A DNA stretch of 64,000 nucleotides, from assembly GCA_035693615.1 (NCBI GenBank), contig DASSGH010000113.1:1-64000 (forward strand). The letters are read 5' to 3'. The stretch is from VAZQ01 sp035693615 (GTDB lineage Bacteria; Pseudomonadota; Alphaproteobacteria; Rhizobiales; Xanthobacteraceae). Positions 18,320 to 26,400 of the stretch are shown here, piece by piece (the first letter of the stretch is position 1; each line of letters starts with the position of its first letter). The translations under genes and the position numbers were made by a program. The notes under the pieces are model-generated. The model searched no databases, had not been told where the DNA came from, and worked only from the letters and a program-made list of their open reading frames with translations.

Positions 18320-18607
18320 ATGACGCTCAGCTGTCCGCATGCGCGCAGGGAAGCCGTGATGGTGACCATCGTTCCATGCGATGGTCGCCTCGGCGTATCC
18401 TACACCTACGATAACGGGGACGCAGAAACGGGGCCCATCGGCCCGGACGATTGGCCGATCATCGTGATCCTCAAGCGGCAGGGCAAGATTGCCTTCACGA
18501 GCCAACTCGTGCGCGAACGCTTCGAGGCCGCGAGCCAGTCGGCGCTGATGAAGGGCCACTACCCCATGCTCCAGGAGGCCCTGCGGAGGAGCCCGCGCTT
18601 TCATTGA
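18320..18607 (+). CDS. Small hypothetical protein under an EcfG-type promoter
   Basis: A 95-residue protein without signal or membrane segment. Its sequence has a beta-rich first half (DGRLGVSYTYDNGD, WPIIVILKRQGKIAFTSQ) and a helical end. I do not recognise a family. The start has AAGGA eight bases before the ATG, and an EcfG-type promoter lies just upstream, so general-stress induction is likely. It is monocistronic, with no plus-strand gene close behind it. Confidence 0.6.
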   Translation: MTLSCPHARREAVMVTIVPCDGRLGVSYTYDNGDAETGPIGPDDWPIIVILKRQGKIAFTSQLVRERFEAASQSALMKGHYPMLQEALRRSPRFH

Positions 18608-18853
18608 CCTTTGCGAGAAACCCACCGCGCATTGTTGCGGCCGCTTGGTACGCCTCAGTATGAAGAACGCCGGCGCACCGGCCATGACGCGCAAAGCGCA
18701 GCAGCAGAGGGGCAAAAGGGTAGGGGTTGACGGATAGGGTGTGTGTAGAGATGGGCGGTCCCTGACGCGTCCTTCCCGCCCTTGGTTGGGGCTTACCGAT
18801 CGTCAGCCGCCGCCACAGGTGGATCAGAAAAGATCACTTTACCAGCACCGGTA
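18608..18853. other. Intergenic region between two stress-type genes
   Basis: With the promoter and leader that follow, about 319 bases separate two plus-strand genes here. I see no coding frame with a ribosome-binding site and no terminator with a T-run. Confidence 0.4.
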
Positions 18854-18879
18854 GGAACATTCGCCTTTACGCGGGCGTT
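18854..18879 (+). promoter_or_regulatory. EcfG-type general stress promoter
   Basis: GGAAC at 18854-18858, a 17-base spacer and CGTT at 18876-18879 fit the EcfG consensus. The -10 element ends 47 bases before the ATG at 18927. Confidence 0.65.
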
Positions 18880-18926
18880 ACGTTTTGTCCATACTTAAGT
18901 TACAGACCAAAAAGGGAGGTAGAAGG

Positions 18927-19328
18927 ATGAAACGCGCTTTGATCGCCATTGCAAGCGTGGGCATTTTGGTTCCAGCCGCCTGGATGATGGACGCGAATGC
19001 CCAACAGATGAATCCAGCGTCTCCTCAGTCGCAAGCCTATGCCCCCTCGCAGATGGCTCCGACCCAAGCTTATGCCCAACAACGAAAATACCGTCGCTCC
19101 GCGCGCTATCGCCGAGGCACGCCTGCGGGCGCCGGGCCTGGCCCCGGGCTCGCCTATACACCTGGGTCGGGTCCGCCGCCCTATGACGTTTCGCGGTCCG
19201 CCTATGCAAACCAGCCATGGGAATGGCACGGCGCTCCAGGCCCAAACAGGCGCGGCAACATGTGCGTCACGCACACCGACCCCTTGCGCGGTTATGGGTA
19301 CCAAGCGGCGTGCCCGCAGAAGAAATGA
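18927..19328 (+). CDS. Small secreted, Gln/Pro/Tyr-rich protein of unknown function
   Basis: A 133-residue exported protein. The signal peptide has core ALIAIASVGILVPAAW and probably ends after DANAQ. The mature part is low-complexity: Gln/Pro/Ala/Tyr-rich, then basic (RKYRRSARYRRG) and Gly/Pro-rich, ending with two cysteines (MCVTH and ACPQKK) that could form a disulfide. The ATG at 18927 follows a near-perfect GGGAGGT; the longer frame to 18885 is discounted. An EcfG-type promoter lies upstream and a strong terminator follows, so it is a self-contained, probably stress-induced envelope gene. I do not know its function. Confidence 0.75.
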   Translation: MKRALIAIASVGILVPAAWMMDANAQQMNPASPQSQAYAPSQMAPTQAYAQQRKYRRSARYRRGTPAGAGPGPGLAYTPGSGPPPYDVSRSAYANQPWEWHGAPGPNRRGNMCVTHTDPLRGYGYQAACPQKK

Positions 19329-19350
19329 GCGACGCTCGCTCCTAATTTCA

Positions 19351-19378
19351 AGCCCCGCTCTCGGCGGGGCTTTTTTTT
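19351..19378 (+). terminator. Rho-independent terminator
   Basis: AGCCCCGC, a 5-base loop and GCGGGGCT are followed directly by a run of eight T. It ends the transcript of the small secreted protein, 23 bases after the stop. Confidence 0.9.
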
Positions 19379-19504
19379 ACCGCTCAACACGCCATCGCGG
19401 CGGGTTTTCTCACAAGTCTCGGTGGAGGGGATGTCTACGACGCTTGAGGCTGATGAGGCACCGGCTAGAGTGGTCCCAATCAAAATTGTGCCTTGGGGGG
19501 AACG

Positions 19505-20857
19505 ATGGCCGACCAACCGCAGGTTCAAGTCTCGCGCCTGCTCGACGAGCGCGGGCTCAGTTCATTCCAGATCAAGCTGCTGATCTGGTCGTTCTTCATC
19601 GTCTTGATCGACGGCTATGACATCGCTGCGATCGCCTTTGCCGCGCCGCACCTGGTCAGGGCTTGGGGGGTAGCGCCGGGCGCGCTCGGGCCGGTGTTCA
19701 GCGCGAGTCTCGTCGGCATTCTTTTCGGCTCGGCGATTTTCGGATGGGTGGGCGACCGTTACGGCCGCAAGGCCGCGTTGATCGGTTCGAACCTGTGGTT
19801 CGGCGCATTCACCCTTGCCGCCGCCTATGCGACCAATCTCGAGCAGATGTTCTGGCTGAGGCTGTTAGCCGGGCTGGGCATCGGCGGCGTCATTCCCAAC
19901 GTGGTTGCCGTCAACGCCGAATCCGCGCCACGTCATCTGCGGGCCACGCTGGCGATTATTGCGGTCGGCTGCGTCCCGATCGGCGGGGCCATTCCCGGCT
20001 TTGTGGCGGCGGCATTCGTGCCGACATACGGTTGGCAAATCCTATTTCTAATCGGCGGCATCGCGCCGGTCGTCATCGGGCTTGCCGCGATATTCGGTCT
20101 GCCGGAATCGATCAAGTACATGGCGCTGCACGAGAGTCAGCGCGGCCGGATGGAAGCGCTCATCGCCGCCATCCGTCCCGGCTTCAAGGTGCCGGCGAAT
20201 GCCCGCTTCGTGATCGAAGACGAGAAGCAGTTTCCCGGATTCAATCCGGTCTATCTGTTTCGCGAAGGATTGGCGGCGATCACGCCGCTGCTCTGGCTCC
20301 TGTTCGCCCTCAATCTGATGGGCTATTTCTTTCTCCTGAGCTGGACGCCGACGCTGCTCACGGCCGCCAAGCTGCCGCCTGCGACGGGAGCGCTCGCGGG
20401 CGCCGTCCTTCAGGTGGGCGGAACCGTCGGCGCGCTGACGCTGTGCGGCTTACTGCAACGGCATCGCTTCCTCGCCATCGCCATCATGTTCGTTATCGCG
20501 GTGCCGGTGGTCGGCTCGATCGGCTTTGCCGGGCTCACCTCGCAACCGGCGCTGCTGACGGCGACATTCTTCGCCGGCTTCCTGGTGCTCGGCATCCAGT
20601 CGGGCATCAACGTGGTCGGGGCGATGATCTATCCGACCTCCTTGCGTGCAAATGGTTCGGGATGGCAGTTGGGGATCGGGCGGATTGGCTCAATCGTTGG
20701 TCCGCTCGTGGGGGCGGTCTTCGTCGGCCTGCCGGTCCAGACGCTTTATATGTGGGCGGCGCTTCCGTTCGCGGTCGGGGCGGTGATCTGCTTCATTATC
20801 CATCGGCTCAATGCGGCGCGCCTTGCGGCGCGGCCTGAGCTGCGCGAGGCACAGTAG
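19505..20857 (+). CDS. MFS transporter, aromatic acid:H+ symporter (AAHS) family
   Basis: A 450-residue, twelve-helix major facilitator. IDGYDIAAIAFAAPHLV in helix 1 carries the DGYD signature of the AAHS family (PcaK, BenK, MhpT types), whose aspartate is needed for substrate uptake. GWVGDRYGRKAAL lies between helices 2 and 3, and RLLAGLGIGGVIPNVVAVNAE in helix 4. Such carriers bring benzoate, 4-hydroxybenzoate or similar acids into the cell with protons. The ATG at 19505 follows a G-rich binding site. The adjacent genes do not reveal the substrate. It is convergent with the HxlR gene, 16 bases apart. Confidence 0.88.
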   Translation: MADQPQVQVSRLLDERGLSSFQIKLLIWSFFIVLIDGYDIAAIAFAAPHLVRAWGVAPGALGPVFSASLVGILFGSAIFGWVGDRYGRKAALIGSNLWFGAFTLAAAYATNLEQMFWLRLLAGLGIGGVIPNVVAVNAESAPRHLRATLAIIAVGCVPIGGAIPGFVAAAFVPTYGWQILFLIGGIAPVVIGLAAIFGLPESIKYMALHESQRGRMEALIAAIRPGFKVPANARFVIEDEKQFPGFNPVYLFREGLAAITPLLWLLFALNLMGYFFLLSWTPTLLTAAKLPPATGALAGAVLQVGGTVGALTLCGLLQRHRFLAIAIMFVIAVPVVGSIGFAGLTSQPALLTATFFAGFLVLGIQSGINVVGAMIYPTSLRANGSGWQLGIGRIGSIVGPLVGAVFVGLPVQTLYMWAALPFAVGAVICFIIHRLNAARLAARPELREAQ

Positions 20858-20873
20858 CGGCCCGCGCGATGCC

Positions 20874-21281
20874 TCAGCGGCGATGCTCCGCCGCGTCGAA
20901 CTGCCGCCGCGCGGCCTCGATCGCCGAGCGGTTCTGCCGCGCCCACAGGCTGAGACCGCTCACCGGATCTAGCAACGAATGTCCGAGCCGCGTCAGTTCG
21001 TAATCGACGCGCGGCGGAATGGTCGCAAACACGGTGCGCGTCACCAGCCCGTCGCGCTCGAGCGCGCGCAGCGTCAAGGTGAGCATTCGCTGCGAAATGC
21101 TGCCGAGCGCGCGGCGCAGCTCGTTGAAGCGTTTGGGCCCGTCGCCCAGCGTGCCGACGACCAGCACCGTCCACTTGTCGCCGACACGCGCGAGCACCTC
21201 GCTCACCGCGCGGCAATCCTCGGGCTGGTGCAGGTTACTCGGTAACAGCGATGTGCCTTCTTGCCTTCGCCGCTTGGGCAT
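20874..21281 (-). CDS. HxlR-family transcriptional regulator
   Basis: A 135-residue winged-helix DNA-binding protein. The HxlR core is clear: VSEVLARVGDKWTVLVVGTL, RFNELRRALGSISQRMLTLTLRALERDGLVTR and the wing PPRVDYELTRLG. A cysteine in PEDCRAVSEV sits at the place of the redox-sensing cysteine of YodB/QorR-type members, which respond to quinones, diamide or aldehydes. It is divergent from an NADPH-dependent FMN reductase, with only 43 bases between the starts and a palindrome in the middle. It most likely represses itself and the reductase; this is inference from layout and family. Confidence 0.9.
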   Translation of the reverse strand: MPKRRRQEGTSLLPSNLHQPEDCRAVSEVLARVGDKWTVLVVGTLGDGPKRFNELRRALGSISQRMLTLTLRALERDGLVTRTVFATIPPRVDYELTRLGHSLLDPVSGLSLWARQNRSAIEAARRQFDAAEHRR

Positions 21282-21289
21282 CTATGTAG

Positions 21290-21314
21290 CCTTGGTATCA
21301 AACCATAACCAAGG
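21290..21314. promoter_or_regulatory. Probable HxlR operator (inverted repeat between divergent genes)
   Basis: CCTTGGT at 21290-21296 and ACCAAGG at 21308-21314 form a 7-bp inverted repeat with an 11-base spacer. It is centred between the divergent regulator (start 21281) and reductase (start 21325), where it could control both promoters. Confidence 0.6.
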
Positions 21315-21324
21315 TAGTCCCGCC

Positions 21325-21894
21325 ATGGCCAAGGTCAAGATCGCCGTCGTCGTCGGCAGCAACCGCCGCGAATCGATCAACGCCAAGCTCGCGCACGCGC
21401 TCGCACGGCTTGGCTCCGAGCAAGCGGAGTTCAACTTCGTCTCGATCGGCGAGCTGCCGCTCTATAACCAGGACCTCGAAGGCGAGTTGCCGCCGAGCGT
21501 GGTGCGCTTCAAGGCGGAGATCGCGGCTGCCGACGGCTTGCTGTTCGTGACGCCGGAGCACAACCGCTCCATTCCCGCCGTGCTCAAGAACGCGATAGAC
21601 TGGGGCGCGCGCCCCTACGGCCGGAACTCGTGGAACGGCAAGCCGGCCGCCATCACCGGAACGTCGCCGGGCGCACTCGGCGCGGCGCTGGCGCAAGTGC
21701 ATCTGCGGCAGATTCTGGGAGCTTTGGGCGCCCTCGTCATCGGCGGCGAAGCCTACATCTCGCTCAAGCCCGGCGTTGTGGATGCGAACGGGGTCATCAC
21801 CGATGAGAACACGCGAGGATTTCTCAAGGCGTTCGTCGATCAATTCGCGGCGTTCGTCGTCCGGCTGTCCTTGGCGCATGAGGCCGCGGCTTAG
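21325..21894 (+). CDS. NADPH-dependent FMN reductase family protein
   Basis: A 189-residue flavodoxin-like reductase. The FMN phosphate-binding loop VVGSNRRESINAKLAHAL starts at about residue 9. FVTPEHNRSIPAVLKNAIDW, with the ring-stacking PEHN motif, follows at about residue 74, and GTSPGALGAALAQVHLR comes later, all as in SsuE/ArsH/chromate reductase-like proteins. It probably reduces quinones, azo compounds or free flavin with NAD(P)H in the cytoplasm. It is divergent from an HxlR regulator with a shared operator candidate and is followed 46 bases later by a pirin gene in the same direction, which suggests a small redox-stress operon. Confidence 0.88.
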   Translation: MAKVKIAVVVGSNRRESINAKLAHALARLGSEQAEFNFVSIGELPLYNQDLEGELPPSVVRFKAEIAAADGLLFVTPEHNRSIPAVLKNAIDWGARPYGRNSWNGKPAAITGTSPGALGAALAQVHLRQILGALGALVIGGEAYISLKPGVVDANGVITDENTRGFLKAFVDQFAAFVVRLSLAHEAAA

Positions 21895-21940
21895 CGTCGT
21901 CCATGAACAAAACGAACCCGGTCCAAGAGGTTAAATCGTC

Positions 21941-22849
21941 ATGTCCATTCGTCCAGTGAAGCGTATCATCGAGTCCAAGCCCGCGATCGAGGGGGCCGGA
22001 GTCAAGCTGCGCCGCGCCTTCGGCTTCGGCGAGACGCGCGAGTTCGATCCTTTCCTGCTGCTCGACGACTTTCGCAACGACCGTCCCGACGACTACCGCG
22101 CGGGATTTCCCTGGCATCCGCATCGAGGCATCGAGACCATCACCTACGTGCTGGCGGGCAGCGTCGATCACGGCGACAGTTTGGGAAACCACGGCAAGCT
22201 CGGCGCCGGCGACGTGCAGTGGATGACGGCCGGGAGCGGAATCCTCCACCAGGAGATGCCGCAGGGCGATCCCCAAGGGCGAATGCATGGCTTCCAGCTG
22301 TGGGCAAACCTGCCCTCATCGCTGAAGATGACGGCGCCGCGCTACCAGGACATCAAGGCCGCCGAGATTCCGGAAATCGTCGACGACGACGGGACGCGCG
22401 TGCGCGTCGTGTGCGGCGAATTCTGGGGCCGGCGCGGTCCAGTCGAGGGCGTTGCCGCCGACCCGCGCTACCTCGACGTGTGGGTGCCGCCGCTGCGGCG
22501 CAAAGCCCTGCCGGTCGAGACCGAGCGACACGCCTTCGCCTATGTGTTCGAGGGCTCCGGAACGTTCAGCTCGGCGTCGGCGCCGTTCGGCGTATTGACG
22601 GAACGCGCGGCGGGCGCGAGCGAAACTCTGGTCCGCGAGCGAACCGGAAATCGCTCGCTGGTGCTGTTCGATCGCGGCGACGAGGTGACGGTCGAGGCCG
22701 GCGCGGAAGGGATCCGCTTTCTCTTGGTCTCAGGCAAGCCGATCGAGGAGCCGGTCGCCTGGTACGGCCCGATCGTGATGAACACCCAAGCCGAGCTGCG
22801 GCAGGCCTTCACCGAGTTGAACAACGGCACGTTCATCAAGCAACGGTGA
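21941..22849 (+). CDS. Pirin family protein (first of two)
   Basis: A 302-residue bicupin of the pirin family. The metal ligands of pirins are present: H59 and H61 in WHPHRGIET and H103/E105 in ILHQEMP. The C-terminal cupin (RKALPVETERHAFAYVFEGSG) completes the usual fold. Bacterial pirins include quercetinases and proteins that bind metabolic enzymes. It follows the FMN reductase in the same direction, and an association of pirins with redox-responsive genes is common. The other pirin of the window (28848-29768) belongs to a different subgroup. Confidence 0.9.
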   Translation: MSIRPVKRIIESKPAIEGAGVKLRRAFGFGETREFDPFLLLDDFRNDRPDDYRAGFPWHPHRGIETITYVLAGSVDHGDSLGNHGKLGAGDVQWMTAGSGILHQEMPQGDPQGRMHGFQLWANLPSSLKMTAPRYQDIKAAEIPEIVDDDGTRVRVVCGEFWGRRGPVEGVAADPRYLDVWVPPLRRKALPVETERHAFAYVFEGSGTFSSASAPFGVLTERAAGASETLVRERTGNRSLVLFDRGDEVTVEAGAEGIRFLLVSGKPIEEPVAWYGPIVMNTQAELRQAFTELNNGTFIKQR

Positions 22850-22891
22850 GCGTTCGAGTGGCATAAGCAAATACCCGCGCCGCAGGCGGAG

Positions 22892-23218
22892 CTATGACGT
22901 GGTCCCGCTACCCAGAAATGGGTCGTAGACGGCTTGACCGGGGCTGCTGTTGTTCTGCAAAGGCCGCCGCATGCACTCGACCGGCTCGTGAGTGGTGTGT
23001 GACGAGGCACCATCCTGATTCCCACTTGGGATCTGCCAGAGCGTTGTCTGCTTGCCGTCTCTGGTCCATTGACCCGCCGTGCGCACGGCATACCAGCAGG
23101 GCTCGTGTTGCCAGTGATAGTCGCGGCGGCCGAGCACGAGCCGCTCCTTTGCCCACGTGATCTGCGCGCGGATATCAAAACCCTGCCCCCGCAAGCTTTC
23201 GGCGACAGTAATTGCCTT
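22892..23218 (-). pseudogene. Remnant of a site-specific DNA methyltransferase
   Basis: About 108 residues match the C-terminal half of adenine-type DNA methyltransferases found in alphaproteobacterial prophages and islands: ITWAKERLVLGRRDYHWQHEP, CWYAVR, KQTTLWQIPS, HEPVECMRRP and the SAM-binding motif VYDPFLGSGTT. The catalytic DPPY region is missing at the front. Directly after GSGTT the frame ends at TAG; shifting by one base restores I-I-A, the normal continuation, so one base appears lost there. It is therefore truncated at both ends and frameshifted, a relic of a mobile element rather than a working gene. Confidence 0.75.
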
Positions 23219-23301
23219 GTCTGTGAAGCTTTGCTTTGGGAATTTAGCATCGATGGACTGCGACAAATTTGCAACAAATCGGATGGTTCGCGAGCTGGGT
23301 G

Positions 23302-23307
23302 TATAAT
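23302..23307 (+). promoter_or_regulatory. Possible -10 element before the autotransporter
   Basis: A perfect TATAAT at 23302-23307 lies in an AT-rich pocket about 140 bases upstream of the autotransporter start. No matching -35 box at the correct distance is evident, so this is a weak call. Confidence 0.3.
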
Positions 23308-23447
23308 ATTGAACATCCAAATGCTGAACTCTGTTGAACGCTAAGGATCGGGGAAGCGCATCGCTCAGCAGCGTCGCCGCTTGCCTGGGCGCGGGGTTCT
23401 TTTCGCAACATGCGTGCTTGCGGATCACGTTTGGGGGAGACCAACGG

Positions 23448-26400
23448 ATGATTCCGAGAGCCGCGGGCAGCGCCTTTGGCGCTGCACCGCCTGCCGCACG
23501 TTGTGTTGTGCTTGCGAATACTGCGCGACGTCTCTTGCGTGGAACGGCAGCTATCGCTTTGGGACTAGCATGGAGCGTCGGCGCCAATGCGGCCGACTTG
23601 CAGTGGAGCGCCAACGGTGTCACTCCGGGCGGCGGTGGCACAGGCAACTGGAACACCTCGGCTCCTGCGCTCTGGTTCAATGGGAGCACCTTCCAGACTT
23701 GGAACAATGCCACCCTCGACAATGCCATCTTCGGGGGGACGGCCGGCACGGTAACCATCAACGCCCCAGTCACCGCGCATAATCTCACCTTCAATACCAG
23801 CGGCTATACCGTCGCCCGGACGCTCGCCAACACCCTGACGCTGGCCGGTGCCACCCCCACCATTAGTATGGCGTCGGGGATTAGCGCGACCATCAGTTCG
23901 GTCATCGCCGGCACGGCGGGCTTGACCAAGGCTGGGCTCGGCACGCTGACCGTCAGCGGCGCCAACACCTACACGGGCGCGACGGCGGTCAATGCCGGCA
24001 CGCTGCAGGCGGGCGCCACAAATACCTTCGCGCCAACCAGCGCCTTCACGATCGCCTCCGGCGCCACCCTTGCCCTCAACAACTTCAATCAAACCATCGG
24101 CTCGCTCGCCGGCGCTGGCTTGGTGACCAACGGGGGCGCCGCCAATAGGACCCTCACCACCGGCGGCGACAACACGTCGACGGCGTTTTCCGGCGTGATC
24201 CAGGATGGCGCGGCAGGAAATACCAACCTGACCAAGGTGGGCACCGGCACATTCACGCTGTCGGGCGCCAACACCTACACGGGCACCACGACGATCAGCG
24301 CCGGGACGCTGCAGATCGGCACTGGCGGCACCACCGGCACCACCGGCACTGGCAACATCACCGACAACGCTGCGTTGGTGTTCAACCGCAGCGACACGCT
24401 TACCGTTGGCGGCACGATCAGCGGCACGGGATCGCTCACCCAGGCCGGAACGGGCACGCTGACGCTGACGGGGAACAATACCTACACGGGCATCACGACG
24501 ATCAGCGCGGGGACGCTGCAGATCGGCAATGGCAGCACCACCGGCAACATCGTGGGCGACATCGTCGACAACGCTGCGCTCGTGTTCAATCGCAGCAACG
24601 CGTCGACCTATGCTGGCGTGATCAGCGGCACTGGCTCGCTCACCAAGATGGGCGCCGGCACGCGGACGCTGACGGGGGCCAACACCTACACCGGCGGCAC
24701 GACGATCAACGCCGGGACGCTTGCCGTCAGCAGCGACGCCAATCTCGGCGCTGCTTCCGGCGGGCTCACCTTCGGCGGCGGGACGCTGCAGTCCACTGCG
24801 ACCTTCGCCTCGAACCGCAACGTGACGCTCAATGCCGGCGGCGGCACGTTCAATACCGACCCTGCGACAACATTGACGTTGGGAGGCGCCATCACCGGAA
24901 CCGGCTCGCTCACCAAGAGCGGGACGGGCACGCTGACGCTGACGGGGGCTAACACCTATCAGGGCACCACGACGATCAGCGCCGGGACGCTGGCGCTGGG
25001 CGGGAGCGCGAGCATTGCGTCTTCGAGCCAGGTGAACGTGTCGAACGCGGCCGGCACGTTCGACATTTCGGGCACCGGTTCGGGCGCGACGATCACGACG
25101 CTGAACGGCGTCGCCAACAGCCATGTGACGCTGGGCGGCCAGACGCTGACGATTTCGAACGGGTCGACGGCCTATGCGGGCATCATCAAGGGCACGGGCG
25201 GGCTGACGGTGACCGGCGGCACCCAGATTCTGAGCGGCGCCAACACCTACACCGGGGTCACGACGATCAGCGCCGGGACGCTGCAGATCGGCAATGGCGG
25301 CGCCACCGGCAGCGTCACCGGCGACATCGTCGACAACGCTGCGCTGGTGTTCAACCGCACCGGCACGCTGACCTATGGCGGCGTGATTAGCGGCACCGGC
25401 TCGCTCGCCAAGATCGGCACAAGCACGCTGACGCTGACGGGGAACAATACCTACGCCGGCGGCACGACGATCAATGCCGGGACGCTTGCCGTCAGCAGCG
25501 ACGCCAATCTCGGCGCTGCTTCCGGCGGGCTCACCTTCGGCGGCGGGACGCTGCAGTCTACTGCGACCTTCACCTCGAACCGCAACGTGACGCTCAATGC
25601 CGGCGGCGGCACGTTCAATACCAGCGCTGCGACAACATTGACGTTGGGAGGCGTCATCAGCGGCGTTGGCGGCCTCACCAAGAGCGGCGGTGGTACGCTG
25701 ACGCTGACGGCGACAAATACCTATCAAGGCAACACGACGATCAGCGGCGGAACGCTTGCCGTCAGCAGCGACGCCAACCTCGGCGCGGCTACCGGCATAC
25801 TCAACGTGAGAGGAGGCGGCACGCTGCAGTTTCTTGCGAACTTCACCTCGGACCGCAACGTGACGATCGGTCCCGGCAATGCCATCTTCGACACCAACAG
25901 CCACGACGCGACGTTGACAGGCGCGATCACTGGCGGCTCGTCGACCACCGAGCTCCACAAGATTGGGGCGGGCACGCTGACGATGGCGGGGAACAACACC
26001 TACATCGGGCAACTCCAGATCCTCGCCGGGACGCTGATCCTCACCGGCGACAACCAGCCCAGCATCACGCCCACGCCAATCAGCAGCGGCGCAACGCTGC
26101 AGATTGGCAATGGCGGCGGAACCGGATCGCTCACGGGCAACGTCACCAATAACGGCTTATTCATCGTCAATAGGTCCAACGCCTATACCTTCGGCGGCGT
26201 CATCTCCGGAACCGGCTCGCTCGTGCAGATGGGTACTGGCACGACCACCCTCACCGCCACCAACACGTATAGTGGGGGCACGACGATCAGCGCCGGGACA
26301 CTTGCTGTCAGCGCCGACGCCAATCTTGGCAGTACGTCCGGCGGGCTCAGCTTCGGCGGCGGCACGCTGCAGTATCTTGCAGGCTTCACCTCGAACCGCG

